From contig JAJEQY010000007.1 of assembly GCA_020687605.1 (NCBI GenBank), positions 21,114-85,113 on the forward strand: 64,000 nt of DNA, given 5' to 3'. Shown in pieces: positions 40,778-49,813 of the stretch; the first letter of the stretch is position 1, and the number at the start of each line of letters is the position of its first letter. The notes beneath the pieces were generated by a model. It saw only the letters and a program-made list of their open reading frames with translations, was not told where the DNA came from and did no database searches. Position numbers and translations under genes: made by a program. Origin of the DNA: Intestinimonas aquisgranensis (GTDB taxonomy: Bacteria > Bacillota > Clostridia > Oscillospirales > Oscillospiraceae).

Positions 40778-42238
40778 TCAGATGGAGTTAAATGTAGATC
40801 GCTTAATTGGAACTTTAATCCAGAACAAAACGCCTCTTTTTGTATTTTGAATACCGTATTCTGCATGGTGCATTTCCATGATTTTACGAACAATATAAAG
40901 CCCCAAACCCGTTCCGCCGGTGTTGCGGTTGCGGGAAGTGTCGGTACGGTAAAATGCTTCAAACAAATGGGAAAGCGCATCCTCCGGTATATGAACTCCT
41001 GTATTTTCAACCTCACAACAAACGGTAGCGTCAGCCTCGGCTAAAGATACCCGGATCAATTCACCCTCAGGGGAATATCGAATGGCATTAACTAAAATAT
41101 TTCGAATTGCCCGTTCCATCTGCGCCGGTTCCATTTCACAGGAAAGTCTGTCAGGAATATTTACTTCAAGTCTCTGTTTCTTTTCTTCCAGCAAATCTGT
41201 TATGGTGGCAATCTGTACCCGAACCAGTTCAGCAAAGTCAGCGGTTTTATATTCGGATTTCTGTTTTCCGTCGGCTTTAGAAACATACAGCAGTTCTTTG
41301 ACCAGTTTTTCCATCCGTTCTACAACAGCAAGTGAGCGTTCCATATATTCTGTGTGGTTTTCATATCCGCTGACTTTGTTCAGCATCCCAGCTAAATGGC
41401 CTTTCAAGATTGTTAGAGGTGTTTTCAGCTCATGGGATGCCGCAGAAAAAAATTCTACCCGCTGGCGTTCTAATTTCTGTTCTTTTTCGATGTCTGCTTT
41501 GAGCTGGTCATTTGCGGTGTGCAGATCATTCAGCGCAGTTGACAAAGATGTGGACAGGGAATTGAGATTTTGAGCCAGACACCCCAATTCATCTTCTCGC
41601 TCTATACTGCATTGGCCGGAAAAATCCAACGAGGCCATTTGCTCTGATATTTTGCTTAACCGAACAATAGGGCGAGTAATATACCTTGCATAGATCCAAG
41701 AACATAACAACGACAACACAAAGATCATAAGAAGAACATACGGAAATATAGACCACAAGACCTCTGTTGTCTGCTGAACCACAAACAAATCTACTTGAAC
41801 CGCCAGTGTATAGCTACTTCCGTCTTTCAAAGTGATGGGATAAAAACTTGTGGTGGTTTTTCCAGAGGAATTTACATCAATGTACGGTGTATCTTCATCA
41901 AATGTTATAGCTGTATCGCCGGAGATGATTTCCGTTTCCGTGGATGTTCCTGCCGGATAAACGACGCTGCCATTTTGATCTTCCACCCAAAACATGGCAT
42001 TGGTTTCTTTGGAAAAATCAGATAGAGTTTCCTCACAGTCAGAAAGGTTATCGTAGGCGGCGAGTTGATCTACAAGTTTAATGGCCGCAGTTTCCGTTGC
42101 CTGATTGATCAGCTTTGTATAAGTTGTAGGCAGAAGTTTTGAAATACAGAAATATGTTCCGCTGCAAGCCACTCCCAAAAGAATAAATGTAATCAGGAAT
42201 ACTTTAACGGACAGTTTCCCTTTAATGCTCCTTATCAA
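40778..42238 (-). CDS. Sensor histidine kinase
   Basis: 486 residues. Two membrane helices (about 13-35 and 165-187) enclose an exterior sensor domain of about 130 residues. A HAMP linker follows, then the H-box FFSAASHELKTPLTILKGHL near residue 270, N-box IRNILVNAIRYSPEGE near 390 and G-boxes GGTGLGLYIVRK near 450. The domain order is that of EnvZ/VanS-type kinases. It overlaps the response regulator gene upstream by 17 bp. Signal unknown. Confidence 0.9.
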   Translation of the reverse strand: MIRSIKGKLSVKVFLITFILLGVACSGTYFCISKLLPTTYTKLINQATETAAIKLVDQLAAYDNLSDCEETLSDFSKETNAMFWVEDQNGSVVYPAGTSTETEIISGDTAITFDEDTPYIDVNSSGKTTTSFYPITLKDGSSYTLAVQVDLFVVQQTTEVLWSIFPYVLLMIFVLSLLCSWIYARYITRPIVRLSKISEQMASLDFSGQCSIEREDELGCLAQNLNSLSTSLSTALNDLHTANDQLKADIEKEQKLERQRVEFFSAASHELKTPLTILKGHLAGMLNKVSGYENHTEYMERSLAVVERMEKLVKELLYVSKADGKQKSEYKTADFAELVRVQIATITDLLEEKKQRLEVNIPDRLSCEMEPAQMERAIRNILVNAIRYSPEGELIRVSLAEADATVCCEVENTGVHIPEDALSHLFEAFYRTDTSRNRNTGGTGLGLYIVRKIMEMHHAEYGIQNTKRGVLFWIKVPIKRSTFNSI

Positions 42239-42887
42239 TTCTATATCCCACCCCTCTAATGGTTTCTATATAATCGGCATCCAACTTTTTTCGTATATTT
42301 TTTATGTGGCTGTCTACAATGCGATCTTCCACAAATGCGTCGTCATCCCAAAGCCGATCAAGAAGCATTTGTCTGGTAAAGACTTTCCCTTGATTTTCCA
42401 ACATAAGCCTGAGCAGCGCAAATTCTTTGCTGGTCAAAACGACTTCGTTGCCTTTGTGATATAAATGGAATCCTTCAATATCCATACTTAACTCTTTATA
42501 GATAAGCAAGGATTGATGTTTATTTTCAGTACCTCCACGGCGAAGAATGGCTGCAATTTTGCACAGCAGTATTTTAGGGGAAAAAGGTTTTGGAATGTAG
42601 TCATCAATTTGCTGCTCAAATCCCTTTAGTTGATTTTCTTCATCCGAGAGAGCGGTAAGCATAATGATCGGCACTTGCGACTTTTGACGAATGACCTCAC
42701 ATACACCATAGCCATCAATCTTGGGCAACATAATGTCCAATAGCACAAGACTGATGGTATCGTCAAACTTTGCAATTCCGGCTACACCATCATCGGCAAT
42801 CACTACCTCATACCCTGCGTCGGTCAGATGGTTTTTCAATATATCTTGAATGTCAATGTCATCTTCAATTATTAAAATTTTCTGCAT
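42222..42887 (-). CDS. OmpR-family response regulator
   Basis: 221 residues. Receiver domain with acidic pocket IIEDDID, phospho-acceptor Asp in VLLDIMLPKIDGYG (about residue 53), conserved Thr in IIMLTALSD and Lys in YIPKPFSP. C-terminal winged helix (about 125-218) with EFALLRLMLENQGKVFTRQM and VDSHIKNIRKKLDADY. It is transcribed first, ahead of its kinase, and likely controls the downstream secreted protein. The general look is VanR-like, but no van genes are present. Confidence 0.92.
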   Translation of the reverse strand: MQKILIIEDDIDIQDILKNHLTDAGYEVVIADDGVAGIAKFDDTISLVLLDIMLPKIDGYGVCEVIRQKSQVPIIMLTALSDEENQLKGFEQQIDDYIPKPFSPKILLCKIAAILRRGGTENKHQSLLIYKELSMDIEGFHLYHKGNEVVLTSKEFALLRLMLENQGKVFTRQMLLDRLWDDDAFVEDRIVDSHIKNIRKKLDADYIETIRGVGYRIDKEH

Positions 42888-42941
42888 AACACCACCTCCG
42901 GGTTTCTGATTGTAGCAGAAAAATATGTATCTATTATGGAG

Positions 42942-43112
42942 TTACGACTTTTTTCTTCGGGGATCGCTCGGTTTCTTTGCCCCTTTGGGAATCATCCATA
43001 TGCGGCTGAACTTTATAACACCTGGAATACGCCCATCTTCACATAGCTTTTGTACTCGTCGCTCAGAGATGCCCCATATTTTTGCGGCTTCAGGGCAAGA
43101 GATATAGTCCAT
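42942..43112 (-). CDS. Small excisionase-like HTH protein
   Basis: 56 residues on the minus strand, ATG at 43112 behind AAGGAGG. The sequence YISCPEAAKIWGISERRVQK then LCEDGRIPGVIKFSRIWMIP and a Lys/Arg tail is the MerR/Xis-type winged-helix pattern seen in small regulators and excisionases of Firmicutes. It lies 55 bp upstream of the response regulator on the same strand. It may bend DNA at a promoter or an attachment site. Confidence 0.75.
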   Translation of the reverse strand: MDYISCPEAAKIWGISERRVQKLCEDGRIPGVIKFSRIWMIPKGAKKPSDPRRKKS

Positions 43113-43284
43113 AGTCTGTTCTTCCTCCTTATAGGCGCTCTTTGATTATCATTATATACGGTCAACCGAATACTTCAAGGTATCCATTGTAAACAAATTA
43201 GGAATTATATAAGTCATATAAGGAAACTGTATAGACATATTCAAAAAGAAAGGTGAACCGTAGAATGTAACTGGGTGAATTAAG

Positions 43285-43641
43285 ATGGCAAAGAGACCTG
43301 TACCAAAATTTGACTTCAAAGCGTTTGGGGCAGCAATTAAGGCGGCTCGTAAAGAACGCAAAGAAAGTCGCAAGCAAGTAAGCGATGAGATGTACATTTC
43401 TCCGCGCTATCTTGCCAATATTGAGAATAAAGGGCAGCATCCGAGCCTCCAAATTTTCTATGAGCTTGTTGCCCGTTACAATATATCGGTGGATCAGTTT
43501 TTCTTCCCGGATAATGAAGCCGAGAAGTCCACGCAGCGCCGCCAGCTTGATACGCTTTTGGACAATATGAGCGATGCCGGACTCCGGATCGTGGCAGCTA
43601 CCGCAAAAGAAGTGGCGGAAGTTGAAAGCGAAAAAGATTGA
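43285..43641 (+). CDS. XRE-family regulator
   Basis: 118 residues, ATG 43285. Helix-turn-helix at about 14-70: FGAAIKAARKERKESRKQVS, MYISPRYLANIENKGQHPSL, LVARYNISVDQFFF. The C-terminal half is helical (LDTLLDNMSDAGLRIVAATA). It starts the plus-strand mobilisation unit and is divergent from the small HTH gene, so the 170-bp gap probably holds operators for both. A good terminator follows, so it is transcribed alone. Confidence 0.85.
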   Translation: MAKRPVPKFDFKAFGAAIKAARKERKESRKQVSDEMYISPRYLANIENKGQHPSLQIFYELVARYNISVDQFFFPDNEAEKSTQRRQLDTLLDNMSDAGLRIVAATAKEVAEVESEKD

Positions 43642-43659
43642 TTTTCTGATAAATATTTG

Positions 43660-43694
43660 AACGCCGTAACCTATGGTGGTTGCGGCGTTTTTCT
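43660..43694 (+). terminator. Intrinsic terminator after xre
   Basis: AACGCCGTAACC pairs with GGTTGCGGCGTT around a 6-base loop, then TTTCTTTTC. The remaining bases to 43902 show no gene. Confidence 0.85.
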
Positions 43695-43902
43695 TTTCAG
43701 ATTTTCCCTTGTAGATTGCCATTTTGGGTGTTGTGAATTGTAGTATTAGTAGAGGGAGAAACAGTTGGAGAGAAACGATAGCAAGCACAGCAAGTGAGTA
43801 CCCGCTTGCGATTTTTGCCTTTAGGGAACCCTCCCCCTAAACCCGAAAAATGCTTGTTGGGAACATCCCAAACCCTGATACGAAAAGAGGCAAGATACCA
43901 CG

Positions 43903-44232
43903 ATGGCAAATAGGAAACGGAATATCCAGGTGAAGTTCTATGTGACCGCCGAGGAAAAGGAACTGATGGAACAGAAGATGGCCCAACTCCAGACCAAGCG
44001 GATCGGCGCCTACCTGCGGAAGATGGCGATTGACGGATACATCATCTATGTGGACACCAGGGACATCAAGGAGATGAACAAGCTCCTGTCCGCCATTGGC
44101 CGGAACATCAATCAGATCGCCAAGCGAGTCAACGCCGGAGGCCCCACCTATCAGGCCGATATGGAGGAAATCCGGGAAAGGCTGGATCAGATATGGCAGT
44201 TACAAAGACGCATCCTATTAAGTCAACGCTGA
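43903..44232 (+). CDS. mobC: MobC-like relaxosome protein
   Basis: 109 residues, ATG 43903. Ribbon-helix-helix-like start (NIQVKFYVTAEEKELMEQKM) and the MobC signature SAIGRNINQIAKRVNAGG near residue 68. The C-terminus overlaps the relaxase gene by 40 bp. It is only distantly similar to the element A MobC at 3988 (GNNVNQLAYQAN), so the two elements have separate mobilisation systems. Binds oriT with the relaxase. Confidence 0.88.
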   Translation: MANRKRNIQVKFYVTAEEKELMEQKMAQLQTKRIGAYLRKMAIDGYIIYVDTRDIKEMNKLLSAIGRNINQIAKRVNAGGPTYQADMEEIRERLDQIWQLQRRILLSQR

Positions 44233-45542
44233 AAGCGGCCATTGATTATATCTGCAATCCCGACAAGACGGACGGAAAGCTGCTGGTGTCCGCTTTTGGC
44301 TGCGCCGCCGAGACCGCCGACATTGAATTTGAATGGACACGCCGCCATGCCATTGACAAGGGCACGCACCTGGGCCGCCACCTGATCCAAGCCTTTGAGC
44401 CTGGGGAGGTGTCGCCAGAGGAAGCCCACCGGATCGGCATGGAACTGGCACGGGAGGTCCTGGGCGGCAAATATGAATTTGTCCTCACCACTCACATTGA
44501 CAAGGATCACGTCCATAATCACCTGATTTTCAATGCGGTCAGCTTCACCGATCACAAGCATTACCATTCCAACAAGCGCAGCTATCACGAGATACGCCGG
44601 GCCAGCGACCGGCTGTGCAAAGAACACGGCTTGTCCGTCATCGTCCCTGGCCGGGATAAGGGCAAGAGCTACATTGAGCATCAGGCCGCACAGAACGGCA
44701 CCAGCTACAAGGCAAAGCTGAAAGCTGCCATCGACCGGCTAATCCCCGTGTCCTCCAGCCTGGAAGATTTGCTTGCCCGGTTGCAGCGGGAAGGGTACGA
44801 AATCAAGCGGGGAAAGTATATCTCCGCCATGGCGCCGGACCAGGAGAGGTTCACCCGGCTCAAAACCCTGGGCGCCGATTACACGGAAGAAGCCGTTGTT
44901 TCCCGCATTGCCGGAGGTCCCAGGCCCTCCAGACAGCCCCGGCATCGCAGCGGGAAAGTCAGCCTGCTCATTGATATTCAGAACAATATCAAGGCCCAGC
45001 AGAGCGCCGGATACCAGCGGTGGGCGACCATTGAGAATCTGAAACGGGCGGCCGCCACCATGAACTTTCTCACCGAACACGGCATCGGCAGTTATGAGGA
45101 ATTGGTGGAACGGTGCGACGCCGTTGCCGCTGCCTCTATCCGCACCAGGGAAAGTCTGCGGGATACGGAACAGCGAATCGCCGACCTTGCTCTCTTGGGA
45201 AAGCAGATCGACACCTACCGCAAACTGAAACCTGTCTATGACCGCTACAAAGTGTCAAAGGACAAGGAAAAATTCCTGCGCGGCTTTGAGAGCGAGATCG
45301 TCTTGTTCGAGGCGGCAGCCAGGGAAATCAAGAAGGCCGGACTCACCAGACTTCCTTCCTCCGATAAGCTGAAAGCGGAACTGGACGGACTTTCCACCCG
45401 CAAGGCCGCCCTGCAAACGGAACTTCGGAAGATACAGCGGGAGGAAAAGGAATATGACACCCTCCGCCAGAATGTGGACGCCCTGCTGGAAAGGCCGAAG
45501 GAACAGGAACAGCAGCGGCAGCGGAGCAACGACTTGGAGTAA
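44193..45542 (+). CDS. Relaxase / mobilisation nuclease
   Basis: 449 residues from ATG 44193. Tyr in AAIDYICNPDKT near residue 18 could be catalytic; the metal-binding histidines are in TTHIDKDHVHNHLIFN near residue 110, and YHEIRRASDRLCKEHGLSVI follows. This is the MobP-type relaxase domain. Residues 260-449 are helical and charged, typical of the C-terminal domain that contacts partners. Without VirD4 or VirB4 here, the element would use another element's channel, for example that of element A. Confidence 0.9.
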   Translation: MAVTKTHPIKSTLKAAIDYICNPDKTDGKLLVSAFGCAAETADIEFEWTRRHAIDKGTHLGRHLIQAFEPGEVSPEEAHRIGMELAREVLGGKYEFVLTTHIDKDHVHNHLIFNAVSFTDHKHYHSNKRSYHEIRRASDRLCKEHGLSVIVPGRDKGKSYIEHQAAQNGTSYKAKLKAAIDRLIPVSSSLEDLLARLQREGYEIKRGKYISAMAPDQERFTRLKTLGADYTEEAVVSRIAGGPRPSRQPRHRSGKVSLLIDIQNNIKAQQSAGYQRWATIENLKRAAATMNFLTEHGIGSYEELVERCDAVAAASIRTRESLRDTEQRIADLALLGKQIDTYRKLKPVYDRYKVSKDKEKFLRGFESEIVLFEAAAREIKKAGLTRLPSSDKLKAELDGLSTRKAALQTELRKIQREEKEYDTLRQNVDALLERPKEQEQQRQRSNDLE

Positions 45543-45601
45543 CGGGGATTGGGCGCTTTTGACAGTCTTTGCAAAACCCCTGGGCGCATGGTGATCCGGC
45601 T

Positions 45602-45609
45602 GATATAAT
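45602..45609 (+). promoter_or_regulatory. Extended -10 promoter
   Basis: TGATATAAT is an extended -10 element, about 25 bp before the GTG start at 45635; no convincing -35. Confidence 0.5.
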
Positions 45610-45634
45610 GGAATCAGGAATGGAGGTGCTGACT

Positions 45635-45988
45635 GTGACGAAATCCGAAGTAATCAAAGAGTTTTTTAAAAAGAGCGTGCTGCCCGTGGCGGTGGCGGCT
45701 TTGCTGTACTGCATTTTCAAATCCGCCTGCACAAAAGATGGAGTCACCGACTATGTATGGTTGTTCATCCTTTGCGGCCTGCCTTTTGGCATCCCACGGA
45801 TGTTTGCCTGGATCGTGCCCGGCGGCTCTTTGGGAACCGCCCTTCCGTTGTTTCTGCTGAACTTTATTATTGGCGGAGTGATTGGCGGTTTCGTCCTGAT
45901 CTGGCGGTTGCTGGTGGCTGCCTGGTATATTCCCTTGACCATCTATCGACTGTTCATAACAAGAGGAACTTCCTATATTCCAGAATAG
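45635..45988 (+). CDS. Small polytopic membrane protein
   Basis: 117 residues from GTG 45635, which has ATGGAGGTG six bases upstream; earlier in-frame ATGs lie inside the promoter region. Three or four hydrophobic segments (SVLPVAVAALLYCIF, YVWLFILCGLPFGIP, LFLLNFIIGGVIGGFVLIW, AAWYIPLTIYRLF). No family recognised. It has its own promoter and follows the relaxase gene. Confidence 0.6.
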   Translation: MTKSEVIKEFFKKSVLPVAVAALLYCIFKSACTKDGVTDYVWLFILCGLPFGIPRMFAWIVPGGSLGTALPLFLLNFIIGGVIGGFVLIWRLLVAAWYIPLTIYRLFITRGTSYIPE

Positions 45989-46337
45989 CACTATGGAAAT
46001 GTGGAAAACGGCCGCTTCACCGATGGAAAACAAATATTCACGGCCCGATGGAAAAGCTGTAAGCTTTCCCACAGCCCGCAAACATTGTTTCCCACAGCTC
46101 CGCCCCTTTGACCGTTTACACACATTCCCACAGCGCCTACTACTGCTACTGAAAATGAGCGCCATCACCGAAATGATGATGGCGCTCATTCTTTATCTCC
46201 GTATCCTTCTTCAGCAAGATTAAGTATATTCTTTTTTTCTTTCTGCGCATAGCGCATGGTCCAAGTGGCATTCAAGAATCTGTGAAAATCCAGTAATATC
46301 AACGGCTTGTAAGCAAGGCTTTTATCCAAATACTACT
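45989..46337. other. Intergenic region with short direct repeats and a hairpin
   Basis: No gene. TTCCCACAG occurs three times (about 46067, 46088, 46124), and CGATGGAAAA twice (46019, 46046). A 14-bp stem (AATGAGCGCCATCA) at about 46153-46190 follows. The repeats could be replication or transfer origin iterons; nothing confirms it. Confidence 0.45.
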
Positions 46338-47204
46338 TCAGCGGTGAGTAAATGAGGCCACAACGAGATAAACCGTGTCAAAGGCCAGCAGCATCCACAG
46401 GGCGGGATTGCTCCACACGCCGCTACTCCCGCCGGCCTGACTTCTCTCGCGCTTCCGTCCCCGTCTTTTCAGCAGCAGGCGGATCCCTCCTGTCACTGCG
46501 ATCACCACCGAGACAAACACCAGAGCCAAGGTAGCCAGGGCACCAGGAGTGCCCGCCTGGCGCAGTAGCGGCAGCGCCACAGCAATGCTGTTTCCGGCGA
46601 TGTGCAGTCCGATGGACGTCCCCAATCCGTAGTGCAGGGCCGCATAGCCGAAAATCAATCCGCACCAGAAGGCGGACAACCCCTGATAGAGATCGTGGTG
46701 CATCAGCCCGAAGCACAGGGCCGACAGTAAAATGGCCTGCCGCGCACCCCCTGGCAGCAAGCGGCGCAGCACCACTCCTCGGTAGATCAGTTCCTCAAGG
46801 ACAGGACCGACTATACAAATATATATTGCCAGCAGCGGTGTGGCGATTTCTTCTCCCACTGCCGCCGCTTGGGCGGTGAAGCCAACCAGGTTCCACACCC
46901 GCTCTAGAACCGGAGTAAGTACCATGACGGCAAGATTTCCACTCAGCGCCACACTTATGAGAAAAACCAGCGTGCCCAAAGAGGCCTTCTGGGAAGAGAA
47001 GTGAGGGGCTTCGCCGCTCACTAGTGAGGACCAGAGCAGGGGGATCGCCGATGCCACCGCGCAGCTAAGGAGCAGCACGATACCCTCCGGCAAGCCGGGA
47101 ACAGAAGACAAAAGTTTTTGCAGTAACCCAAACAGCACGCTGTATGCGAATAAGCTGCACCACAGCCATGTCAAGCTGTGTAGCGGGGGAATCTTTTTGT
47201 TCAT
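46338..47204 (-). CDS. CPBP-type intramembrane metalloprotease
   Basis: 288 residues from the ATG at 47204 (site GGGAGGTT); a longer frame to 47285 is unlikely. About eight membrane helices. The CPBP/Abi motifs are present: EE-x3-R in GPVLEELIYRGVVLRRLLPG, the His in LCFGLMHHDLYQGLSAF and HIAGNS in the next helix. These enzymes cut within the membrane or process peptides and are often linked to bacteriocin immunity. No bacteriocin gene is visible nearby. It lies alone on the minus strand. Confidence 0.88.
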   Translation of the reverse strand: MNKKIPPLHSLTWLWCSLFAYSVLFGLLQKLLSSVPGLPEGIVLLLSCAVASAIPLLWSSLVSGEAPHFSSQKASLGTLVFLISVALSGNLAVMVLTPVLERVWNLVGFTAQAAAVGEEIATPLLAIYICIVGPVLEELIYRGVVLRRLLPGGARQAILLSALCFGLMHHDLYQGLSAFWCGLIFGYAALHYGLGTSIGLHIAGNSIAVALPLLRQAGTPGALATLALVFVSVVIAVTGGIRLLLKRRGRKRERSQAGGSSGVWSNPALWMLLAFDTVYLVVASFTHR

Positions 47205-47766
47205 AACAACCTCCCATGCGGCCTTGGCCGCAAAATTTGGCCTAATTATAGCATATTCCCGTCGATTTGCGGGCAGCTTTAACAAATTTTAAGCTTTTTT
47301 AAAATAGCTCCATCACCAAACGCACGACTGCCGAGCTCATTCAGTACATCGAGGTTTATCCTGCGGTCAAGGAGAACAGAATCACCAAAACTGCATTGGA
47401 TCCTTTGAGGTACCGGATTGCCGGAAAATCCCCGAGCGGGACATTCTTTTGGAAACGAGAAAAGGCGTAGCATTAAGCTACGCCCCCGCACAGATCTCTA
47501 TAATAAACTTGGAAATAAAAAAATGCGGAGTATCATCAGCAGACCTTTTCAGATCCTTTAATGATACTCCGTATGGTGTGTTTGTCAAACGAAAATGTGA
47601 GCAAAAGGGCCCCAAAAAAGTGAGCACCTTCAGCACCAGATTTCATGTCGTGAGCAATGTTTTTCCCAAGTACCAAATGCTCACCTTTTGAGTACCCGGA
47701 AAGATGAGGGCCTTTTGCAAGAGTGAGTGCCCTGGGGGCCTAATGCTCACATTTGAAATTCACGGA
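47205..47766. other. Junction region, no confident gene
   Basis: 562 bp. On the plus strand at 47306-47470 a frame reads ITKRTTAELIQYIEVYPAVK, faintly like the C-terminus of serine recombinases, but this is weak. A stem GGCGTAGC/GCTACGCC lies at 47464-47484. Further right, scattered GAGCA and TGCTCAC repeats occur without clear order. The change to AT-rich DNA starts here, so this may be a scar. Confidence 0.4.
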
Positions 47767-48990
47767 TCAACTTTTCTCCTTTCCGCATTTTGAAGAATAG
47801 CGGATTAAAATACCAGCAGTAAGAATCATGATACACAAACCGGATATGAAGAACCAAACATTTACACCTACGTTTTCTGCTATTGGGCTGCTAAAAAGCA
47901 AGCCGATTGGCATTGTAACAGAAGAAATCAAGGTAAGTACCGAAAATGCTCGCCCCATTTTTTCTGGAGATATGGTTTCCTGCATATAGGCAGTCAACGG
48001 GATTGTATGGACATTTCCAGAAGCGCCTAAACAGATACAACCTCCTACAAAGAAAAACCAGCCAACATAAGTAGGCGGTATGATACCGCAGAACAGCGAC
48101 ATCATTCCCATTCCAAACAAGCCGATGAACGAAACTCTGATTTTACGATTTATCTTCAGCACACTGGAAAATAAAAGGGAAGATGCCATCATACCGATTG
48201 CAAAAGACAATTCCACAACGCTGCCATACATTGCCGATAATTTAAAATAGTCACTTGTCATGAGCGGATAAAAGGAAGATAGTGGCGCATAGAAGAACAT
48301 ACAAAGAGCCTCTGCAATCACGACATAAAACAATTTTTTATCTTCTTTGAATACCTGCAATCCATCTTTAATTTCTGCTATAAAATGCTGTTCTTCTTGC
48401 GCTGTTTTTTCAAGTTTTGGGATTTTAACAACAGCTAACGCAATACTTGCTAAAATTGCTCCTGCTACATCACTCATTAAAACGACCGACATTGGAAAGA
48501 TCGCATACAAAGACGCACCAATCACCGGGCCTAATAAAAATGAGCCGGAATTTAGAAGTTGCATCCACCCGTTTGTTTTTACCAACTGGTCTTTTGGTAC
48601 AAGCTGCGGAATAATCGACTGTATTGCCGGCTGTTGGAATGTACTTCCAATCCCCCGGACACACAGCATTATAAATACTGTCCACACAGGCAGTTCAAAA
48701 AAGAACAGTAAAATTGCATAAATCAGCGCAACTGTACCCATTGCCATATCCGAAAATATAGAGATAAATTTTCGGTTATAACGATCGGCGGCAATTCCTG
48801 CTAATGGGCTGAATAAAGTCATTGGGAGATAGGCGACAAGCCCCGATATTCCCAGCATTAACGGCGAAGATGTTGTTTCAGCAAGCCACCAAATCAGGGC
48901 AAACTGAACACCATGACTGCCTAACATCGAAACTGCTTGTCCCAAGGCAACAGTCATAAACTTTGATTTCCATTTTTGTGTTTTTTTCAT
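47767..48990 (-). CDS. MFS efflux transporter, Mef-like
   Basis: 407 residues from the ATG at 48990 (site AGAGGA); eight more codons are possible. Twelve hydrophobic segments; the first loops read LGQAVSMLGSHGVQFALIWW and LFSPLAGIAADRYNRKFISI with the MFS loop motif D-R-x-x-R-K. The family that contains macrolide efflux Mef proteins has the same start (GQAVS...) and IPKL segment at the centre. Likely exports a drug or toxic compound; the substrate cannot be told. AT-rich and regulated by the MarR protein encoded upstream. Confidence 0.8.
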   Translation of the reverse strand: MKKTQKWKSKFMTVALGQAVSMLGSHGVQFALIWWLAETTSSPLMLGISGLVAYLPMTLFSPLAGIAADRYNRKFISIFSDMAMGTVALIYAILLFFFELPVWTVFIMLCVRGIGSTFQQPAIQSIIPQLVPKDQLVKTNGWMQLLNSGSFLLGPVIGASLYAIFPMSVVLMSDVAGAILASIALAVVKIPKLEKTAQEEQHFIAEIKDGLQVFKEDKKLFYVVIAEALCMFFYAPLSSFYPLMTSDYFKLSAMYGSVVELSFAIGMMASSLLFSSVLKINRKIRVSFIGLFGMGMMSLFCGIIPPTYVGWFFFVGGCICLGASGNVHTIPLTAYMQETISPEKMGRAFSVLTLISSVTMPIGLLFSSPIAENVGVNVWFFISGLCIMILTAGILIRYSSKCGKEKS

Positions 48991-49116
48991 ATCAAATTGT
49001 CCTCTAATTTTCAAAATAGTTTTTCAAACAGGGGACAATATCAAATGTGATAATCCCCTTATTATGCTATTGCCGACATCAAGCCACCTCCCTTCAAAAG
49101 ATTTTGATTTCTGTTT

Positions 49117-49548
49117 TTATAACATGGCTTCCAGATATTTTTTTAATCCATCACGATATTTTTTTGTAAGCGTTAAATATTGCCGCTGTTCTTCCTCCGT
49201 CCATTCGTTCCAAATTTTATTTTCAATCTCATGCAGAGGTATTATTTTTTCTGCCGAAAATTTCTTTCCCTTTCCAGTGAGACAGAGAATTGTATTTCTG
49301 CCTTTCCCTTGTTCAAGATAGACGATTCCTTCTTTCTCCAATTTACGAATAGCAGAATTGATTGTTTGGCGACTGATACCTGTAAGCTTACTAATTTCAC
49401 TTTGCAGGCATTGCCCATCTTTCTCACAAAGGACATATAGAATATTTTGAACGCTATCTGAAATACCCATTTTTACAGCTGCCTCGTGGTATAAAGCATT
49501 GATTTCTCCTGCTAAATAGGTGTATTGCCCTGTTTCTAAATAGTGCAA
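49117..49548 (-). CDS. MarR-family repressor
   Basis: 143 residues. The start is the TTG at 49548 with AGGAGGA eight bases upstream. Winged helix at about 45-100: LQSEISKLTGISRQTINSAI, RKLEKEGIVYLEQGKGRNT; flanking helices form the dimer interface. The order promoter, marR, MFS on one strand, with repeats overlapping the promoter, suggests autoregulated control of the efflux gene and release by ligand. Confidence 0.85.
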   Translation of the reverse strand: MHYLETGQYTYLAGEINALYHEAAVKMGISDSVQNILYVLCEKDGQCLQSEISKLTGISRQTINSAIRKLEKEGIVYLEQGKGRNTILCLTGKGKKFSAEKIIPLHEIENKIWNEWTEEEQRQYLTLTKKYRDGLKKYLEAML

Positions 49549-49570
49549 AATTTATCCTCCTCTTCATATG

Positions 49571-49618
49571 TCTGATTTCGTACATTTTTTATTATATCCG
49601 ATTTCGTACATAAGTCAA
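49571..49618 (-). promoter_or_regulatory. marR promoter with twin operators
   Basis: On the minus strand TTGACT (49613-49618), 16-base spacer, TATAAT (49591-49596). ATGTACGAAATCGGA fills the spacer (49597-49611) and ATGTACGAAATCAGA lies after the -10 (49571-49585): direct repeats 26 bp apart, well placed for repressor binding. Confidence 0.8.
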
Positions 49619-49670
49619 TAGTTTTTGAGGAATAATGTGGCTGCTGCCTTTCAAATTATCGTGTGTTACT

Positions 49671-49811
49671 TTATGGCACATGAGCATTGGAGGCAGGGTT
49701 GTCCTGGCCGTAACCTTCCAGAAGGTTGATGCCGCCCCACACGCACAGGCCGCCGCCCAGGGCAATGACCAGAGTCTGCAAAACGTCGATAGCGTTGGTA
49801 AAAAAGCTCAT
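49671..49811 (-). pseudogene. Maff2-family protein, truncated
   Basis: 46 residues on the minus strand, ATG at 49811 just after the VirD4 fragment's stop. FFTNAIDVLQTLVIALGGGL then VWGGINLLEGYGQDNPA is the start of Maff2-type small membrane proteins (about 60 residues or more). After QDNPA the sequence departs and stops within eight codons, so the second membrane helix is missing. The break marks the joint with the MFS/MarR cargo at about 49.69 kb. Confidence 0.7.
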
Positions 49812-49813
49812 AT

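Larger units (their letters stand above)
37715..49680. mobile_element. Element B: mobilisable element with MFS cargo
   Basis: Contains a truncated TndX recombinase, TnpW, Tn916-like HTH and sigma genes, two-component system, MobC and relaxase, but no VirD4 or VirB4, so transfer would need a helper. No copy of the element A palindrome is present. The right limit is placed where the AT-rich MFS/MarR cargo meets a cut Maff2 gene. The part from 47.2 kb may be a separate insertion. Confidence 0.45.

Noticed and set aside
47306..47470. Serine recombinase C-terminal fragment
   Set aside because: Only about 20 residues look right; too weak to annotate.
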